DNA of 64,000 bases from Chaetoderma sp. LZ-2023a (GCA_034401795.1 CM067366.1:86637671-86701670); one strand, 5' to 3'; counted from the stretch's first letter, positions 27,701 through 32,274 are shown. Translations and numbers: made by a program. Notes: generated from the letters alone by a model not told the origin.

Positions 27701-29952
27701 GTCCAGTCTAGTCATGCTTGTTATTAATTCCACTCTGCATCCAATATTCCTATGAACACTGCTATAATTGTAATAGATATGAAAGTTGCAAGTTACTTTA
27801 AAATAAATCTGATAGAAAGTTGGTGTAGTAACGACTTTCAAATCATTTAAAAAATAACTGAAATAACTAGTTTTGAACTGTAGTATATGTTATCACACAT
27901 GCCACACATGTACAGTTAAAGGGGATACTATTATCTGTTTGTGGAGAACTTTTGATCTATTTCTGACCAAAAAATCACGGTTTTATTAATTCCATGTCAT
28001 ATGCAAATGAGCGTATAGATATAATCTACTGTTTTTTACACCTACAATTTGTTTGTGGGGTTTTGATGAATTGATTTGATTTTCTTAATTATTTCATGTA
28101 TTTATGCTCGTTATATATCACAGACCAATTTAACAGTTAGTTTAATTTGCAGGTTTTTTTTGTCTTGATGTACATTGTACGACTATTTATCATGAATTAG
28201 ATTTATTTTTAGCCCTTGCGTATAAAATCAATTTTATAGAATTGGTTGATGGAAAACATGGTGCTTATTTTAGCAATAGTGTTGTTAAATTGACTTGCTG
28301 TGCATTTATCGTGTTAAATAGAGTTTAACTCACTAGGAAATGAAATTTAATTTCTTAGTCTCCCCCAGTTATTCTATTATATGATGTATGAAGCACTTTC
28401 ACCATACATATTTGTAACATTATGTTATCGTAATTTATTTCTTCGCTTCTCAAAACTTCATATTGTAATGTATGTCATAAGAGTTATGTCACATGTCATT
28501 AGTGGCCACAATTGTAATCATTTCATCGTCTTGAAGAATGTCCATTTGCAGGCCAAGAGATTGTTTGAAAATTTACCACTGGAATGACTGGCTTGAACCA
28601 GCCATTCCAGCCTTAAAATTTTTTTAAATTTGTGTTCTCAGCTGGCAAATGGACTTTCAACAAACAAATATTTAGATTTCGGCGACCAAATTTGGTCAGT
28701 AAAAGGTTAAAGTCATGTAATTGTAGAGTTGCACATACAGCAAGTAGCCACTTAGGAAGCACAGGCATGGGTAATAATAAGGAAGGTGGTTGAGGGTAGG
28801 GATGATCAGTAGGCCATTTAGTGATGATGTAGCGCACCCCTGTACCTCCCCCGCCAGCCACCCCTTGCAATGGGGAGGGTTTAAAAATCAATGTTTGCAC
28901 CTGGTCTCTGTCGCCACCCCCCCCAAACCCCTTGTGGGCCATGCAGGCCCCTTAAAACATGGCACTGGGGATGAGTCAACAATACAAGTCATTCAACCGT
29001 TCAAGCTGGCCAAAAATTGTGTTTGTCGTGGTCTTGATAAATGCCCATTTGCAAACCAAGAGAAGACTATTTTTGAAAATTGTCACCGAGTCAGTCATTC
29101 CAGTGAAGAATTTTCAAAAATAGGCTTTTTTTGGATCTGCAGATCAACATTTCTTATGAGGACATTGAAATTTTCTTAAACAAATTTGAGGGTTAAAGGA
29201 TTACGGTATGATGGGTTGTTTCCCTCTCTGAATGCTTTAGCGGTTAAACTGACCAAACACACGGCTACTAAAGTGGCCTTGATAAATGCGCATTTGGAGG
29301 CCAACAGAATGCTTTTTAAATGCCTGTTTGCAAAGCGGGTCATATTATGTAAGGGTGAGTGGTGTCTGTCTGTCCGTCTGTTAAGAAAATCTGTATGCGG
29401 ACCATATCTCAAAAAGTTTTAAATATGCATATGAAATTGTGTAAATATTAGGGTGAGACAGTGTCATGATTTTGGTTCATCGATATCTGTCGATATTTGC
29501 GACAGTTATCCCCCCTGAGATGCCTAAAGACTAATGTTCCTCAAAAATATGTTGTCCGAGCCAGATCTCATGGAGTTTTGAGCCTACATATGAAATTCTT
29601 TTTCCAGTGGACTTAATTAGGTGTAAATGAAGTGTGTTGATTTCATTTCTATGCACAGAGTTATCCTGCCTAAAAAGCTTAAAGTTCATCAAAGACGGGG
29701 TTTTAAGCCCCGCTAGCAAGTGCTGGTGCACTGAAATTGGCAAATTTTCAAAAATACTGGTTTTTGGACTGTAAATGGGCATTAACTAATAAGGAAAGAT
29801 AAAAGATTCTTCACTTAATTTACTCTAAGCAGATTTGATTGTAACCTTATTCTTCTTTCTTCTAGGATGCTGCTAAAGTAGTCCAAAAGTTCATGGATCG
29901 TGACCCAGAAGAAGTCAACTTCACACTCATGTCGCTCGCGAAACATGCTTGA
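717..29952 (+). CDS. UCHL3: Ubiquitin C-terminal hydrolase, UCHL1/UCHL3 type; 3' part of a multi-exon gene
   Basis: Peptidase C12 enzyme that cleaves small adducts from the C terminus of ubiquitin (and of NEDD8 for UCHL3) in the cytosol. Exons: 717-764, 2958-3033, then 11484-11542 or 11603-11661, then 29866-29952. Spliced in frame they give about 89 residues, the C-terminal ~40% of a ~230-residue enzyme. Family landmarks are in order: SAHEGQT (crossover-loop end), GHFITFV with the catalytic His, LYELDG with the catalytic Asp, GPIRHGDS, then QKFMDRDPEEVNFT and a short basic tail ending at TGA. The exons with the catalytic Cys and N terminus lie left of the window. UCHL3 fits slightly better than UCHL1 (DRDPEE, PIRHG), but a single invertebrate ancestor of both is equally possible. 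The introns are unusually full of transposon relics. Confidence 0.9.
765..1132. repeat. TG/TGCG-rich simple sequence
   Basis: 770-885 is rich in tgtatgtg-type steps. 1076-1132 is a purer (TG)n run passing into TGCG repeats. Open frames over it (for example the one at 795) are compositional. Confidence 0.8.
1133..1268. mobile_element. Degenerate Pal-C element
   Basis: Both arms can be traced: gactatttttgaaaatt...actggctcatt then ccaagctagtcatcctagtag...tcaaaaatag, followed by the ttaaattttcttgaataaattt...gggttata end. Outer ends have decayed. Confidence 0.55.
1497..1702. mobile_element. Pal-C palindromic element
   Basis: Arms of the Pal-C hairpin: ggccaagagaagga...actgaaatgactg and gagccagtcattccagtgg, then gcaaatggacattcctca and the gaccattaaagtgtt end. 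It ends near a TTAA-like site. Confidence 0.7.
1703..2371. other. Intronic AT-rich sequence; only a faint Pal-C remnant at 2215-2290
   Basis: A short match to the Pal-C arm (aatggtaaattttccaaaatagtc) is the only repeat seen. No exon-like frame with splice sites was found. Confidence 0.4.
2372..2607. mobile_element. Pal-C palindromic element, near complete
   Basis: Type copy. Left end gtaaccctttaactctcaaattt, a ~110-bp inverted repeat around ACTGGCTCGGTTACCGAACC that pairs ctctggagtgactgg with ccagtcattccagtgg, and right end gctggtatgagtgttaaacggttaa. The outer TTAACCCTTTAACACT-type inverted repeats flank the hairpin. There is no coding capacity; this is a MITE. Confidence 0.85.
2608..2957. 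other. Intron upstream of the His exon; nothing recognised
   Basis: No repeat family or additional exon was identified. The last ~20 bp form the polypyrimidine tract and acceptor of the 2958 exon. Confidence 0.4.
2958..3033 (+). CDS. UCHL3: UCHL exon with the catalytic histidine, 76 bp
   Basis: Acceptor gtgttttcag, donor gtaatt. Encodes APSADEHVA then GHFITFVCVEGGLYEL and the first base (G) of the next codon. The His of GHF aligns with catalytic His169 of UCHL3, and LYEL is the strand that leads to the catalytic Asp. The exon ends in phase 1, so the Asp codon is split: G here, AT from the following exon. Confidence 0.92.
3149..3488. mobile_element. Pal-F palindromic element, complete
   Basis: About 340 bp that fold back on themselves over nearly the whole length. 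It starts ttaaaggtgaatattcacag and ends in the reverse complement form (gtaaatatgcacctttaa). Inner arms pair as aaatcttaaaatatgatgattttattcc and its inverted partner. A second complete copy lies at 32393-32729. Flanking TTAA/TAA is compatible with a TTAA or TA target. Confidence 0.8.
3494..3605. mobile_element. Pal-A element, left part only
   Basis: ggatgggttcaatctgtcgctcaagtat and the following gatgtcataatcaaat region resemble the left ends of Pal-A copies at 56238. The core and right end are absent. A longer Pal-A copy begins just after it, so this may be a nested or replaced copy. Confidence 0.5.
3622..4067. mobile_element. Pal-A palindromic element, complete, with a 53-bp internal duplication
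   Basis: Ends resemble aattcacccttccag and its inverted partner in ggcaaggtccatt. The central hairpin, 3845-3937, pairs tgttgaatattttgaaacta...GCTGTTGCTACC with GGCAGCAACAG...ttacaaaatatccaaca. The left flank is tandemly duplicated: aattcacccttccagagtac starts at both 3623 and 3676. It carries atgacgtcat CRE-like octamers. Confidence 0.85.
4068..6079. other. Intronic sequence with decayed hairpin cores and a poly-C tract
   Basis: Remnants of the CTGTTGCTGCC hairpin are visible at ~4780-4850 (gaagctgttgctgcttaaggctgcaac) and ~5015-5090. 5706-5731 is a run of 26 C flanked by ctata and tatag. The remainder, including 5220-5860, is unrecognised and has no exon signature. Confidence 0.45.
6080..6300. 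mobile_element. Pal-A element, right two-thirds
   Basis: Hairpin at 6094-6186 (gggaGCTGTTGCTGCC...GGCAGCCACAGCTccc type, near-perfect arms ending ttcaaaatgttcaacag). It is followed by the right flank that ends ggcgtgccttagctataaatgtgttcctc. The left flank is missing. Confidence 0.7.
6301..6717. other. Intronic sequence, nothing recognised
   Basis: AT-rich DNA without a repeat family, exon or low-complexity run that I can name. Confidence 0.35.
6718..6968. mobile_element. Pal-C palindromic element, near complete
   Basis: Starts tttaaccctcaaatttgttcaagaaaa. Its hairpin arms are cactggaataactggctcgg and gagccagtcattccagtgg, with an extra 'catgcctggcttggtta' in the loop, and it ends gctaatatgagtgttaaagggttga. 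Outer inverted repeats are clear. Confidence 0.85.
6969..7380. other. Intronic sequence, nothing recognised
   Basis: Contains a short ctgtctttctgtcggtcg-type pyrimidine run at ~7072-7100 but no supported feature. Confidence 0.35.
7381..8775 (+). mobile_element. 1.4-kb dispersed element bounded by GCTCACCTGG / CCAGGTGAGC
   Basis: Left end GCTCACCTGGccagaatggcc and right end CCAGGTGAGCgatacaggcc form a 10-bp inverted terminal repeat. The interior repeats degenerate blocks: gaaccnctg with ccaatttcaatt, ggaagcatcctta...gggcatagagatccaagttt, ttggccatcttagatttt, and agaaatgtctt. It has no coding capacity. Elements of this style are familiar from mollusc genomes (recollection, not searched). A right end lies at ~330 and an interior fragment at 18300-18740. 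Confidence 0.7.
8776..9273. repeat. Intronic sequence with C-rich and CACG simple repeat
   Basis: 8983-9028 is a poly-C/cacgcacg run. The rest is AT-rich with tgtgtgtgtat at ~9160. No exon seen. Confidence 0.6.
9274..9400. mobile_element. Pal-A element fragment (core and right flank)
   Basis: Core gactgcGTGCTGTTGCTGCCtaacaataGGCAGCAACAGCGCC, then caaattaatttcaaagtattcaaca and the taaatagtaaatccatcgaagccaaacaattc flank shared with other Pal-A copies. The left half is lost. Confidence 0.65.
9411..9652. mobile_element. Pal-C palindromic element, complete
   Basis: Ends ctttaaccctttggtgacga and gtcactaaagggataac form a ~15-bp inverted terminal repeat at a TTAA-like site. The hairpin centre is tgactggcccgataaccggg with arms that extend ~60 bp each side (ttgaaaatttacaactgg / ccagttgtaaattttcaa). 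Confidence 0.88.
9717..10069. mobile_element. Pal-A element, complete ends but eroded core
   Basis: Starts aatggacctttccagtttcac, ends ataaactggaaagtgaatt (inverted). Within it are taagctccacccacgcttcg, the gatcccagaactccctgactattaatttccagaaaac segment, a shortened hairpin (aaatattttcaaactaagtt.. / caaattagtttcacaatattcaaca), and ttgtgacgtcatcctac. A further copy's end (gtggtagatcagatctctccatt) may follow at 10085-10112. Confidence 0.75.
10073..10310. other. Intronic sequence; possible Pal-A end remnant at 10085-10112
   Basis: The only resemblance is the gagtggtagatcagatctctcca end. 10115-10310 is otherwise unrecognised. Confidence 0.35.
10311..10434. mobile_element. Pal-C half element
   Basis: Begins inside the hairpin loop (ttatcgagccagtcattccag) and continues to the intact right end gctgatatgagtgttaaagggttaa. 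The left half is deleted, a common outcome for long palindromes. Confidence 0.8.
10440..10575. repeat. Poly-C and CACG/CGCG simple repeats
   Basis: cccccccc at ~10448 and cacgcacgcacg from ~10526 to 10560. Confidence 0.8.
10670..10998. mobile_element. Pal-A remnants (core 10670-10735; second copy 10795-10998)
   Basis: 10670-10735 retains cctgttgctaacataGGCAGCAACAG. 10795-10998 retains gtatgtcttcgatggatttactatttaataaatgttctg, a core-less junction, and the right end gagcttagctagagatgggcgggccatcg...aatggatccctc. Two separate decayed insertions. Confidence 0.55.
11185..11365. mobile_element. Pal-B palindromic element, complete
   Basis: Starts ttaaccctttcactgacaaat and ends cagtgttgaaagggttaa: TTAA-flanked inverted ends starting CCCTTTCA. 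The hairpin is tgttgaatattttgatatta...gactggaagccagtc...tttcaaaatattcaac, with the GCTGTTGCTGCC loop region deleted. Confidence 0.8.
11484..11542 (+). CDS. UCHL3: UCHL exon, first of a duplicated pair (catalytic Asp), 59 bp
   Basis: Acceptor attattttttgcag, donor gtaagt. With the G carried over from the previous exon it encodes DGRKGGPIRHGDSTPDTFLN. D is the catalytic Asp (Asp184 in UCHL3) and the following DGRK...PI.HG is the family signature. It ends in phase 0. A second exon of identical length and phase starts 119 bp downstream. Confidence 0.9.
11603..11661 (+). CDS. UCHL3: UCHL exon, second (alternative) copy of the Asp exon, 59 bp
   Basis: Acceptor ttattattttcag, donor gtaagt. It encodes DGVKSGPIRHGDSTPGTFLS, which matches the first copy at 16 of 20 residues; about 49 of 59 bases are identical. 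The catalytic Asp and GPIRHG are kept; R to V, G to S, D to G and N to S differ. Only 60 bp separate the two exons. Using both shifts the frame and reaches a TAG five codons into the last exon. Skipping both reaches a TAA within four codons. One and only one copy is therefore compatible with a full product, which is the arrangement of mutually exclusive exons. Confidence 0.85.
11706..11780 (+). mobile_element. tRNA-derived SINE head (fragment)
   Basis: GTTGGTCTGGTGGTAACG resembles a Pol III A box in context, and tttgggtttggtccccatc sits about 40 bp later in the B-box position. The same head is found on the minus strand at 25135-25212 with a cleaner B box (GGGTTCAATCC). Intronic, 45 bp after the second alternative UCHL exon. 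Confidence 0.45.
11821..11982. mobile_element. Pal-D element, right end truncated
   Basis: Starts ttaaacccttatcactctga followed by tgtcagtattcta and caaagaatctggtgtacatttt. The core is ..gtttgctgtcatagacattt and the second arm reads aaaaaatgaataccagatcatcttttaattt before it breaks off. Compare the complete copies at 48641 and 51381. Confidence 0.65.
11983..12530. repeat. Intronic sequence ending in a CA/CACG-rich block
   Basis: 12029-12060 (cttaactgtctcgcggctgtgagc) resembles a Pal-E end. 12320-12515 is degenerate (CA)n with cacgcacgcacac at its end. The cysteine-rich frames over it come from tg/ca composition. Confidence 0.55.
12531..13197. other. Intronic sequence; (TA)n at 12884-12902
   Basis: No exon or known element recognised apart from the short (TA)n run. 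Confidence 0.4.
13198..13396. mobile_element. Decayed Pal-B element
   Basis: Starts aactctttcaatgacaaactc. It keeps tattctgtttaatattttg...gcgattgctgcctaagtt and cataatattcaacagg, and ends catcggtgatggggttaaa. Arms are too diverged to pair well. Confidence 0.5.
13397..13710. repeat. CA/CTCT/CACT-rich low-complexity block
   Basis: Mixed cacaca, ctctctct, cgcgcacg and cactcact tracts. Several overlapping open frames on both strands are composition artefacts. Confidence 0.8.
13945..14280. mobile_element. Pal-C half element (13945-14060) followed by a Pal-C element (14062-14280)
   Basis: The first piece has only one arm (tagaagactatttttataaatttaccactgg). The second has both: aatttgccactggaatgactggctcgg and ggagccagtcgtcattccagtgg, with gcaaatagacatgcctcaagaccact on the right. 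Confidence 0.7.
14325..14497. mobile_element. Pal-E element, decayed centre
   Basis: Left end tttaactaactggctgctacaagccaccagaca, hairpin arm gaaatcagtttgactgaaagttgttggtgtcttag, then ttttcaaaatattcaaca, and right end attcagcaggcaaaacagttaa. Related copies: 25703-25894 and 34005-34112. Confidence 0.6.
14500..14705. mobile_element. Pal-C remnant with intron sequence
   Basis: ctctttcaatgtccatttgcagaccaagac and tatatttttgaaaatttaacaatgg mark one Pal-C arm; the ccagtgactaaagggttaag end is at ~14620-14640. The centre is lost. Confidence 0.5.
14706..14942. mobile_element. Pal-C palindromic element, complete
   Basis: One of the best copies. Ends ctttaaccctcaaatttatt and gctgatataagtgttaaagggg; hairpin centre actggctcggtcataaccga with arms of ~60 bp at more than 90% identity by eye. 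Confidence 0.88.
14943..15339. other. Intronic sequence, nothing recognised
   Basis: AT-rich, with no repeat or exon assigned. Confidence 0.35.
15340..16013. mobile_element. Cluster of three Pal-C copies (15340-15553, 15661-15740, 15779-16013)
   Basis: The first is nearly complete but its loop is only 'actggccagtt'. The second is a left-end fragment, from tattaaccctcaaatctgg to agaccaagagaaga. The third is complete: atggctaagtttggtcg ... actggctcgcttatcgagcc ... gcctacgtgaccagtaagggg. The third carries the 'gaccattaaaggg' subfamily end. Confidence 0.75.
16190..16318. mobile_element. Pal-C element with the inner hairpin deleted
   Basis: gcagaccaagagaaggctattt is joined directly to tttttttagtcttctcttgg and ctgcaaatggacg, so ~80 bp of the palindrome centre is gone, while both outer flanks remain. 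Confidence 0.75.
16390..18186. repeat. Degenerate tandem array, ~180-bp unit, about nine units
   Basis: Each unit holds ccaattggaaccaaacttggg + tacatgg, then ggaagcagc, then gaggtcaagg..aaggtcacagtataatc, ttgttaatattttac and ttaagtttttgcgttaaac. The first five units (landmarks at 16424, 16611, 16787, 16966, 17147) are close to 180 bp apart. 17283-17550 is a different insert with two ~155-165-bp units built on gatgatccgaaatccaagatgg. Diverged units of the first type then continue to 18186. No coding frame survives. Confidence 0.85.
18190..18740. mobile_element. Pal-C scrap (18228-18298) and interior fragment of the GCTCACCTGG element
   Basis: 18228-18298 keeps aattactggcttgataatcgag. 18300-18740 shares ccgatttcaattaattttgataggaagcatcctt, ggcatagagat and ggtggccatcttagat with 7381-8775, but has neither terminus. 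Confidence 0.55.
18775..19254. repeat. Minisatellite, 30-bp unit, 16 identical copies
   Basis: The unit runs from TAGTATTAGGCAGC to GCGTCAAGGCCCC. All sixteen copies are identical and the block is exactly 480 bp. Because 30 is divisible by three and no frame meets a stop, long open frames exist on both strands (decapeptide VLGSLASRPL on plus). These are by-products of the repeat; no start context or codon bias supports a protein. Confidence 0.97.
19255..19679. other. Intronic sequence with a Pal-C arm remnant at 19505-19610
   Basis: ttgtcgggctaagagaagac and gaaaatgtatgcctggaat resemble one diverged Pal-C arm. The rest is AT-rich and unassigned. Confidence 0.4.
19680..22600 (-). other. Unexplained 2.9-kb non-coding block, compositionally unlike its surroundings; possible LTR or novel element
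   Basis: Free of Pal elements and microsatellites, unlike the flanks. It has GC-rich patches (19700-19900, 20080-20180) and several short inverted repeats such as ggtccgaggaccggtacggtacc at ~21455. Read on the minus strand it starts with a CCAAT/TATA promoter near 22390-22450 and has an AATAAA at 20447-20442. There is no long reading frame and no second copy in the window, so it could be a solo LTR, part of a large transposon, or a non-coding transcription unit. Boundaries are approximate. Confidence 0.4.
22340..22475 (-). promoter_or_regulatory. Pol II-like core promoter on the minus strand
   Basis: Read on the minus strand: a CRE-like acgtcac at ~22470, an inverted CCAAT box (ATTGG, 22450-22446), a gatgacatcac-like site near 22405, then gagTATAAAAgg (22391-22385). 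About 25 bp after the TATA box comes tcagaagatcgag, a plausible initiator. Spacing and order are those of a strong TATA promoter. The downstream product is not identified. Confidence 0.5.
22601..23200. other. Intronic sequence, nothing recognised
   Basis: Includes a G-run at ~22876 and a short open frame from 22683 that matches no family I know. No splice-bounded exon. Confidence 0.35.
23190..23550. repeat. Dispersed ~330-bp repeat, copy 1 (direct repeat with 29490-29815)
   Basis: Shares gaaatgcctaaagattaatg, tcctcaaaaatatgttgtcc, ctttttccagtggacttaat and gttatcctgcctaaaaagc with copy 2 in the same order and orientation. Both copies end in the same Pal-C remnant (ttttcaaaaatact...taataaggaaagataaa). 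Estimated identity is ~88% over ~300 bp by eye. Confidence 0.85.
23560..23680. mobile_element. Pal-B/A-type hairpin remnant
   Basis: ggcatattctgttaaatattctgaaacg, ttggcagcaacatcttcgagtcaaatt and tttcaaaatattcaacagcc keep the shared hairpin logic but with a shortened left arm. Confidence 0.5.
23681..24619. other. Intronic sequence; CCCACACA-rich run at 23900-23945
   Basis: No element or exon recognised outside the C/A-rich tract. Confidence 0.4.
24620..24957. mobile_element. Pal-A element, left end eroded
   Basis: Holds gatcgatcccagaatgccctg...tttcctgaaaactacacagg, a near-perfect hairpin (24676-24770) with loop GCTGTTGCTGCCtatGGCAGCAACAGC, then attaaatagtaaagacatac, ttgtgatgtcattctac, and the end gataaagtggaaaggtgca. 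Confidence 0.82.
25135..25212 (-). mobile_element. tRNA-derived SINE head (second copy)
   Basis: On the minus strand it reads gttggtctgttagtaatgg...ctaggcgcacttgcc...GGGTTCAATCC. The last is a good Pol III B box about 45 bp from the presumptive A box. Shares its head with 11706-11780. Not a functional tRNA: the acceptor ends do not pair. Confidence 0.5.
25213..25534. other. Intronic sequence, nothing recognised
   Basis: No supported feature. A short frame from 25446 runs into the following array unit. Confidence 0.35.
25535..26168. repeat. Units of the ~180-bp family, interrupted by a Pal-E element
   Basis: 25535-25690 and 25895-26168 carry ttaatcctattgcaactaaacttg, ggaagctgcat and attgaggtcac-type landmarks shared with 17560-18186. 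They are separated by the Pal-E insertion at 25703-25894, which shows a tandem pair was split by a transposon. Confidence 0.75.
25703..25894. mobile_element. Pal-E palindromic element, complete
   Basis: Hairpin tttgaaaacaatttgactaa...aaGTTGTTGGTGGCTTAGCCACCAACAAC...ttagtcaaattgttttcaaaatattc with near-perfect arms. Right end attcagcaggcggacagttaa at a TTAA. The left end is shortened (tcatttcaatgggcaataac). Confidence 0.78.
26176..26700. mobile_element. Two Pal-C elements in a row, the second interrupted
   Basis: 26176-26376: ataaccctttaattgccaaatt ... gaatgaatggctcggtta with most of the right arm missing ... cttgacccattaaagg. 26385-26700: gcatctgtagtggtcttg ... agaggagactattt, a ~115-bp unrelated insert with a G-run at 26537, then atgtcccactggaatgactgg ... 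ggccactaatgtgttaa. Confidence 0.65.
27000..27120. mobile_element. Pal-B-type hairpin
   Basis: aggaaagctgttgaattttt, caaactaatttgactgggaac, core CTGTTGCTGTCtatgGCAGCAACAG, then a matching return arm and ttccttacatctttaagaatttg as in the Pal-B copy at 34369. Arms pair over ~45 bp. Confidence 0.75.
27121..28499. other. Intronic AT-rich sequence, nothing recognised
   Basis: The longest plain stretch of the last UCHL intron. No exon, SSR or known element could be supported. Confidence 0.4.
28500..28712. mobile_element. Pal-C palindromic element
   Basis: agtggccacaattg ... gtccatttgcaggccaagag ... ccactggaatgactggcttgaaccagccattccag ... ctggcaaatggac ... ttggtcagtaaaaggttaa. The second arm is shorter (ccttaaaatt). 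Confidence 0.72.
28713..28992. other. Intronic sequence with C-rich patches; nothing recognised
   Basis: acctcccccgccagccaccccttgc and ccaccccccccaaacccc are composition only. Confidence 0.35.
28993..29330. mobile_element. Pal-C element (28993-29202) and Pal-C arm fragment (29225-29330)
   Basis: First: ttcaagctggccaaaaattg ... gcaaaccaagagaagac ... gtcaccgagtcagtcattcc ... caaatttgagggttaaagg. Second: gaccaaacacacggctactaaagtggccttgataaatgc, one arm only. Confidence 0.68.
29335..29815. repeat. Dispersed repeat, copy 2 (direct repeat with 23190-23550)
   Basis: 29490-29815 matches copy 1. 29335-29490 adds ggtgtctgtctgtccgtctg and ctgtatgcggaccatatctc, the 5' part of a dispersed element typical of these genomes. 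It ends only ~50 bp before the terminal UCHL exon. Confidence 0.8.
29866..29952 (+). CDS. UCHL3: UCHL terminal exon with stop codon, 87 bp
   Basis: Acceptor ttctttcttctag. Phase 0, 28 codons then TGA at 29950-29952. Begins DAAKVVQKFMDRDPEEVN and ends in SLAKHA. This matches the last helix and strand of UCHL1/UCHL3 (DAAKVCREF, KKFMERDPDEL). It lies 18.2 kb after the alternative exon, an intron filled with repeats. Confidence 0.93.
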   Translation, partial: DAAKVVQKFMDRDPEEVNFTLMSLAKHA

Positions 29953-30244
29953 ATTGAATTCCCAACCAATCAAAACATGGAATTAACTTTTCCGTTGTTA
30001 TGGTGCATATTTAATAGAGGGGGAAGTAAAAATGTCCTTTGTGGATTGCACGTTTTCATGTGATATGAAATACAGCTATGGTCCATGCTTCTAAATTTTG
30101 GCAAAACATTTCAAAAATAACATTTGTGTAGTAGCTTTACCATGCACAAGTAGAGCAATTGTAGTAATTCAAATTTAAATAATCTAAGTATGCAACAGCT
30201 TTCTGGTATGGCAGCTTTCAAATGAAGATATTTGCTTCTGCCTC
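29953..30244 (+). other. Probable UCHL 3' UTR and downstream sequence
   Basis: Follows the stop codon directly. No canonical AATAAA is present before the next Pal-C element at ~30245. Weak variants such as AATACA (~30068) are the only candidates, so the poly(A) site cannot be placed from sequence alone. Confidence 0.4.
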
Positions 30245-30665
30245 TTAAAATGTCATTATCAGATTTTAAAATACGAATTTTCTCATAGATGTTCATTTGC
30301 TGACAAGGAGAATATTTTTTAACACTTACGACTTGAATGACTGTCGCGCGGTAATGAAACCAGTCATAAATTTTCAGAAGTATTCTCTAGTTCTGCAAAT
30401 GGACATTTCTCAATTTTAACACAGACATTTAATGGTCAAGCCGGCCAAAACTGGTCTTTGTAGTAATCTTGAGATAGTAATCTTGAGAAATGTTTATTTA
30501 CATGCCAAAAGAAGTTTTTTCTTAAATTTTACTACTGAAATGAATGGCTTGATAACTGAGCCAGTCATTGAAGTGTTACATTTTCAAAAATAGTCTTCTC
30601 GGCCCGCAAATTGACATTCACTAAGCAAGAATTTGAATTTTCTTAACAAATCTTGACCATTATAT
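30245..30665. mobile_element. Two Pal-C elements in tandem
   Basis: First (30245-30440): ctcatagatgttcatttgctgac, loop actgtcgcgcggtaatgaaa, ctgcaaatggacatttctc. Second (30425-30665): cagacatttaatggtcaagc ... ggcttgataactgagccagt ... caaatcttgaccattatata. Both are diverged but both arms are present. Confidence 0.65.
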
Positions 30666-31076
30666 AATTTACGGAATGACATAAAATATTTAACCATTTC
30701 CCACGAGTGTCCAGAGGATAGAACTCATTTCCGGCAGAAAGAATATCTATATAGAGCCTTACATGAAATGGAGGCTGGATCGACTTACTGATCCTAATCG
30801 GTGTCCGTGAATTTAGTATAGCGTTAAAGTTCTTCAAAATGCCATGATAGCACGAGTTGCACAGGCCCGGGTATCTAGTATAGAAAACTTACATTGGCCG
30901 TGATGACTAAGTTAGCCTATTCGTGCCTATGAATGGTAATCGCCTGCAATAGTAAGTACATTTGGCTTGTCCCTCTTGGAGTTGATATTACTGATGATGC
31001 TTCAATACAGATAAAAATAACGTGACATGCTTCCAAAACGAGAGAACTTACTGTTAAATATTTTGCACTTAGCCGT
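30666..31076. other. Intergenic sequence, nothing recognised
   Basis: No repeat or gene feature assigned. Confidence 0.35.
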
Positions 31077-31294
31077 TTAACCCTCGAATTTGTTCAAAAA
31101 AAATTTAAATTTTGTCATGAAATTGACTATTTGCAGCTCAAGAGAAGACTATTTCTGAAAATTAACCACTGGAATGACTGGCGAGCCTGTCACTCCATTG
31201 GTAAATTCTCAAAAATAGCCTCTTGGTCTGCAAATGGACATTTATCAAGACTACCATAGAGGCCGATTTTGGTTAATATGAGTGTTAAAGGGTT
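31077..31294. mobile_element. Pal-C palindromic element, complete
   Basis: tttaaccctcgaatttgttc ... ccactggaatgactggcgag (shortened loop) ... gcaaatggacatttatcaag ... taatatgagtgttaaagggttga. Confidence 0.82.
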
Positions 31295-32035
31295 GATCTT
31301 ATTGGAAGCCACATATGTCGTTTCGTGTGTCGGTTCTACGTGTGCACGTTCATGCCTCTCGGGTATGCAATCATGTAGATCGTACATCAAGTATGTTACC
31401 ATTACAACGCAGACTAATCTTCCCGTAGTACTGATGAGTGATTAAGATATACAGATTGGCCATTTCCCATGATGATCTATAGTCTGCAATGGCTTCCAAT
31501 CAAATTAAGTCCAAAATATTCAACGGAACATTTTTATATCGGGTTGAACTAACTATAATGGTTTTTTTTGTTTCGGAACCATTCTAATTTATGTATAAAT
31601 TGTACTGTATTATAAATGTGATTTTTGCAATATTATCAATGTTATTGTAGGGCCATCCTTAAATAAGAGTTTGATTGTCCTCTCCCGACCGACCCGAAAT
31701 AATCATGCCGACTCAAAATCTTTTTTTTTTAGTTTTCTTTGAGGAATTATTTTAATTTTCTGATGTAAGTTCATTGGGAGATTGAATTGACTCGTTTCAT
31801 CAAAATGGGCTCATAACCTTGAGAAACTGAATTTTGTAATATTTCAGCTGGTAAACAAAAAGAATTTCCCTACCTACCTACCGTACTCCAACCACCAGGG
31901 TCGGGAGGGGACAACCAAAAAATCTTTTATTGGTGGCCTAATGGCATTGGATCCAACCACTATAATAACAGGGTCATTAGGCTTTAATCATGCTTGACCG
32001 GCACGACTTACACAGGTATGTTTGTGCATAATTAA
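31295..32035. other. Intergenic sequence; Pal-B arm scrap at ~31480-31530
   Basis: atggcttccaatcaaattaag + tccaaaatattcaac is one hairpin arm. The rest is plain AT-rich DNA. Confidence 0.4.
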
Positions 32036-32274
32036 TACCATTTTAGTGGCAAAATCTGGTCAAGAAAATCAAAATATTTGCTTACTGAATGTCGGTTTGC
32101 AGGCCAAGAGGAGAAAATTTTTGAAAATTTACAACTGGAATGACTGGCTCGGTTATTGAGCCAGTCAGTCCAGTGGTAAAATTTCAAAAATAGTCTTCTC
32201 ATGGCCTACCAGTGGCCATTCCTCAAGATCATTATCTACTCTGGTTTTGGTGGGTTTTGGCATGAAAGGGTTAA
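32036..32274. mobile_element. Pal-C palindromic element
   Basis: tttagtggcaaaatctggtc ... acaactggaatgactggctcgg / gagccagtcagtccagtgg ... ggcatgaaagggttaattg. Arms of ~60 bp. Confidence 0.8.
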
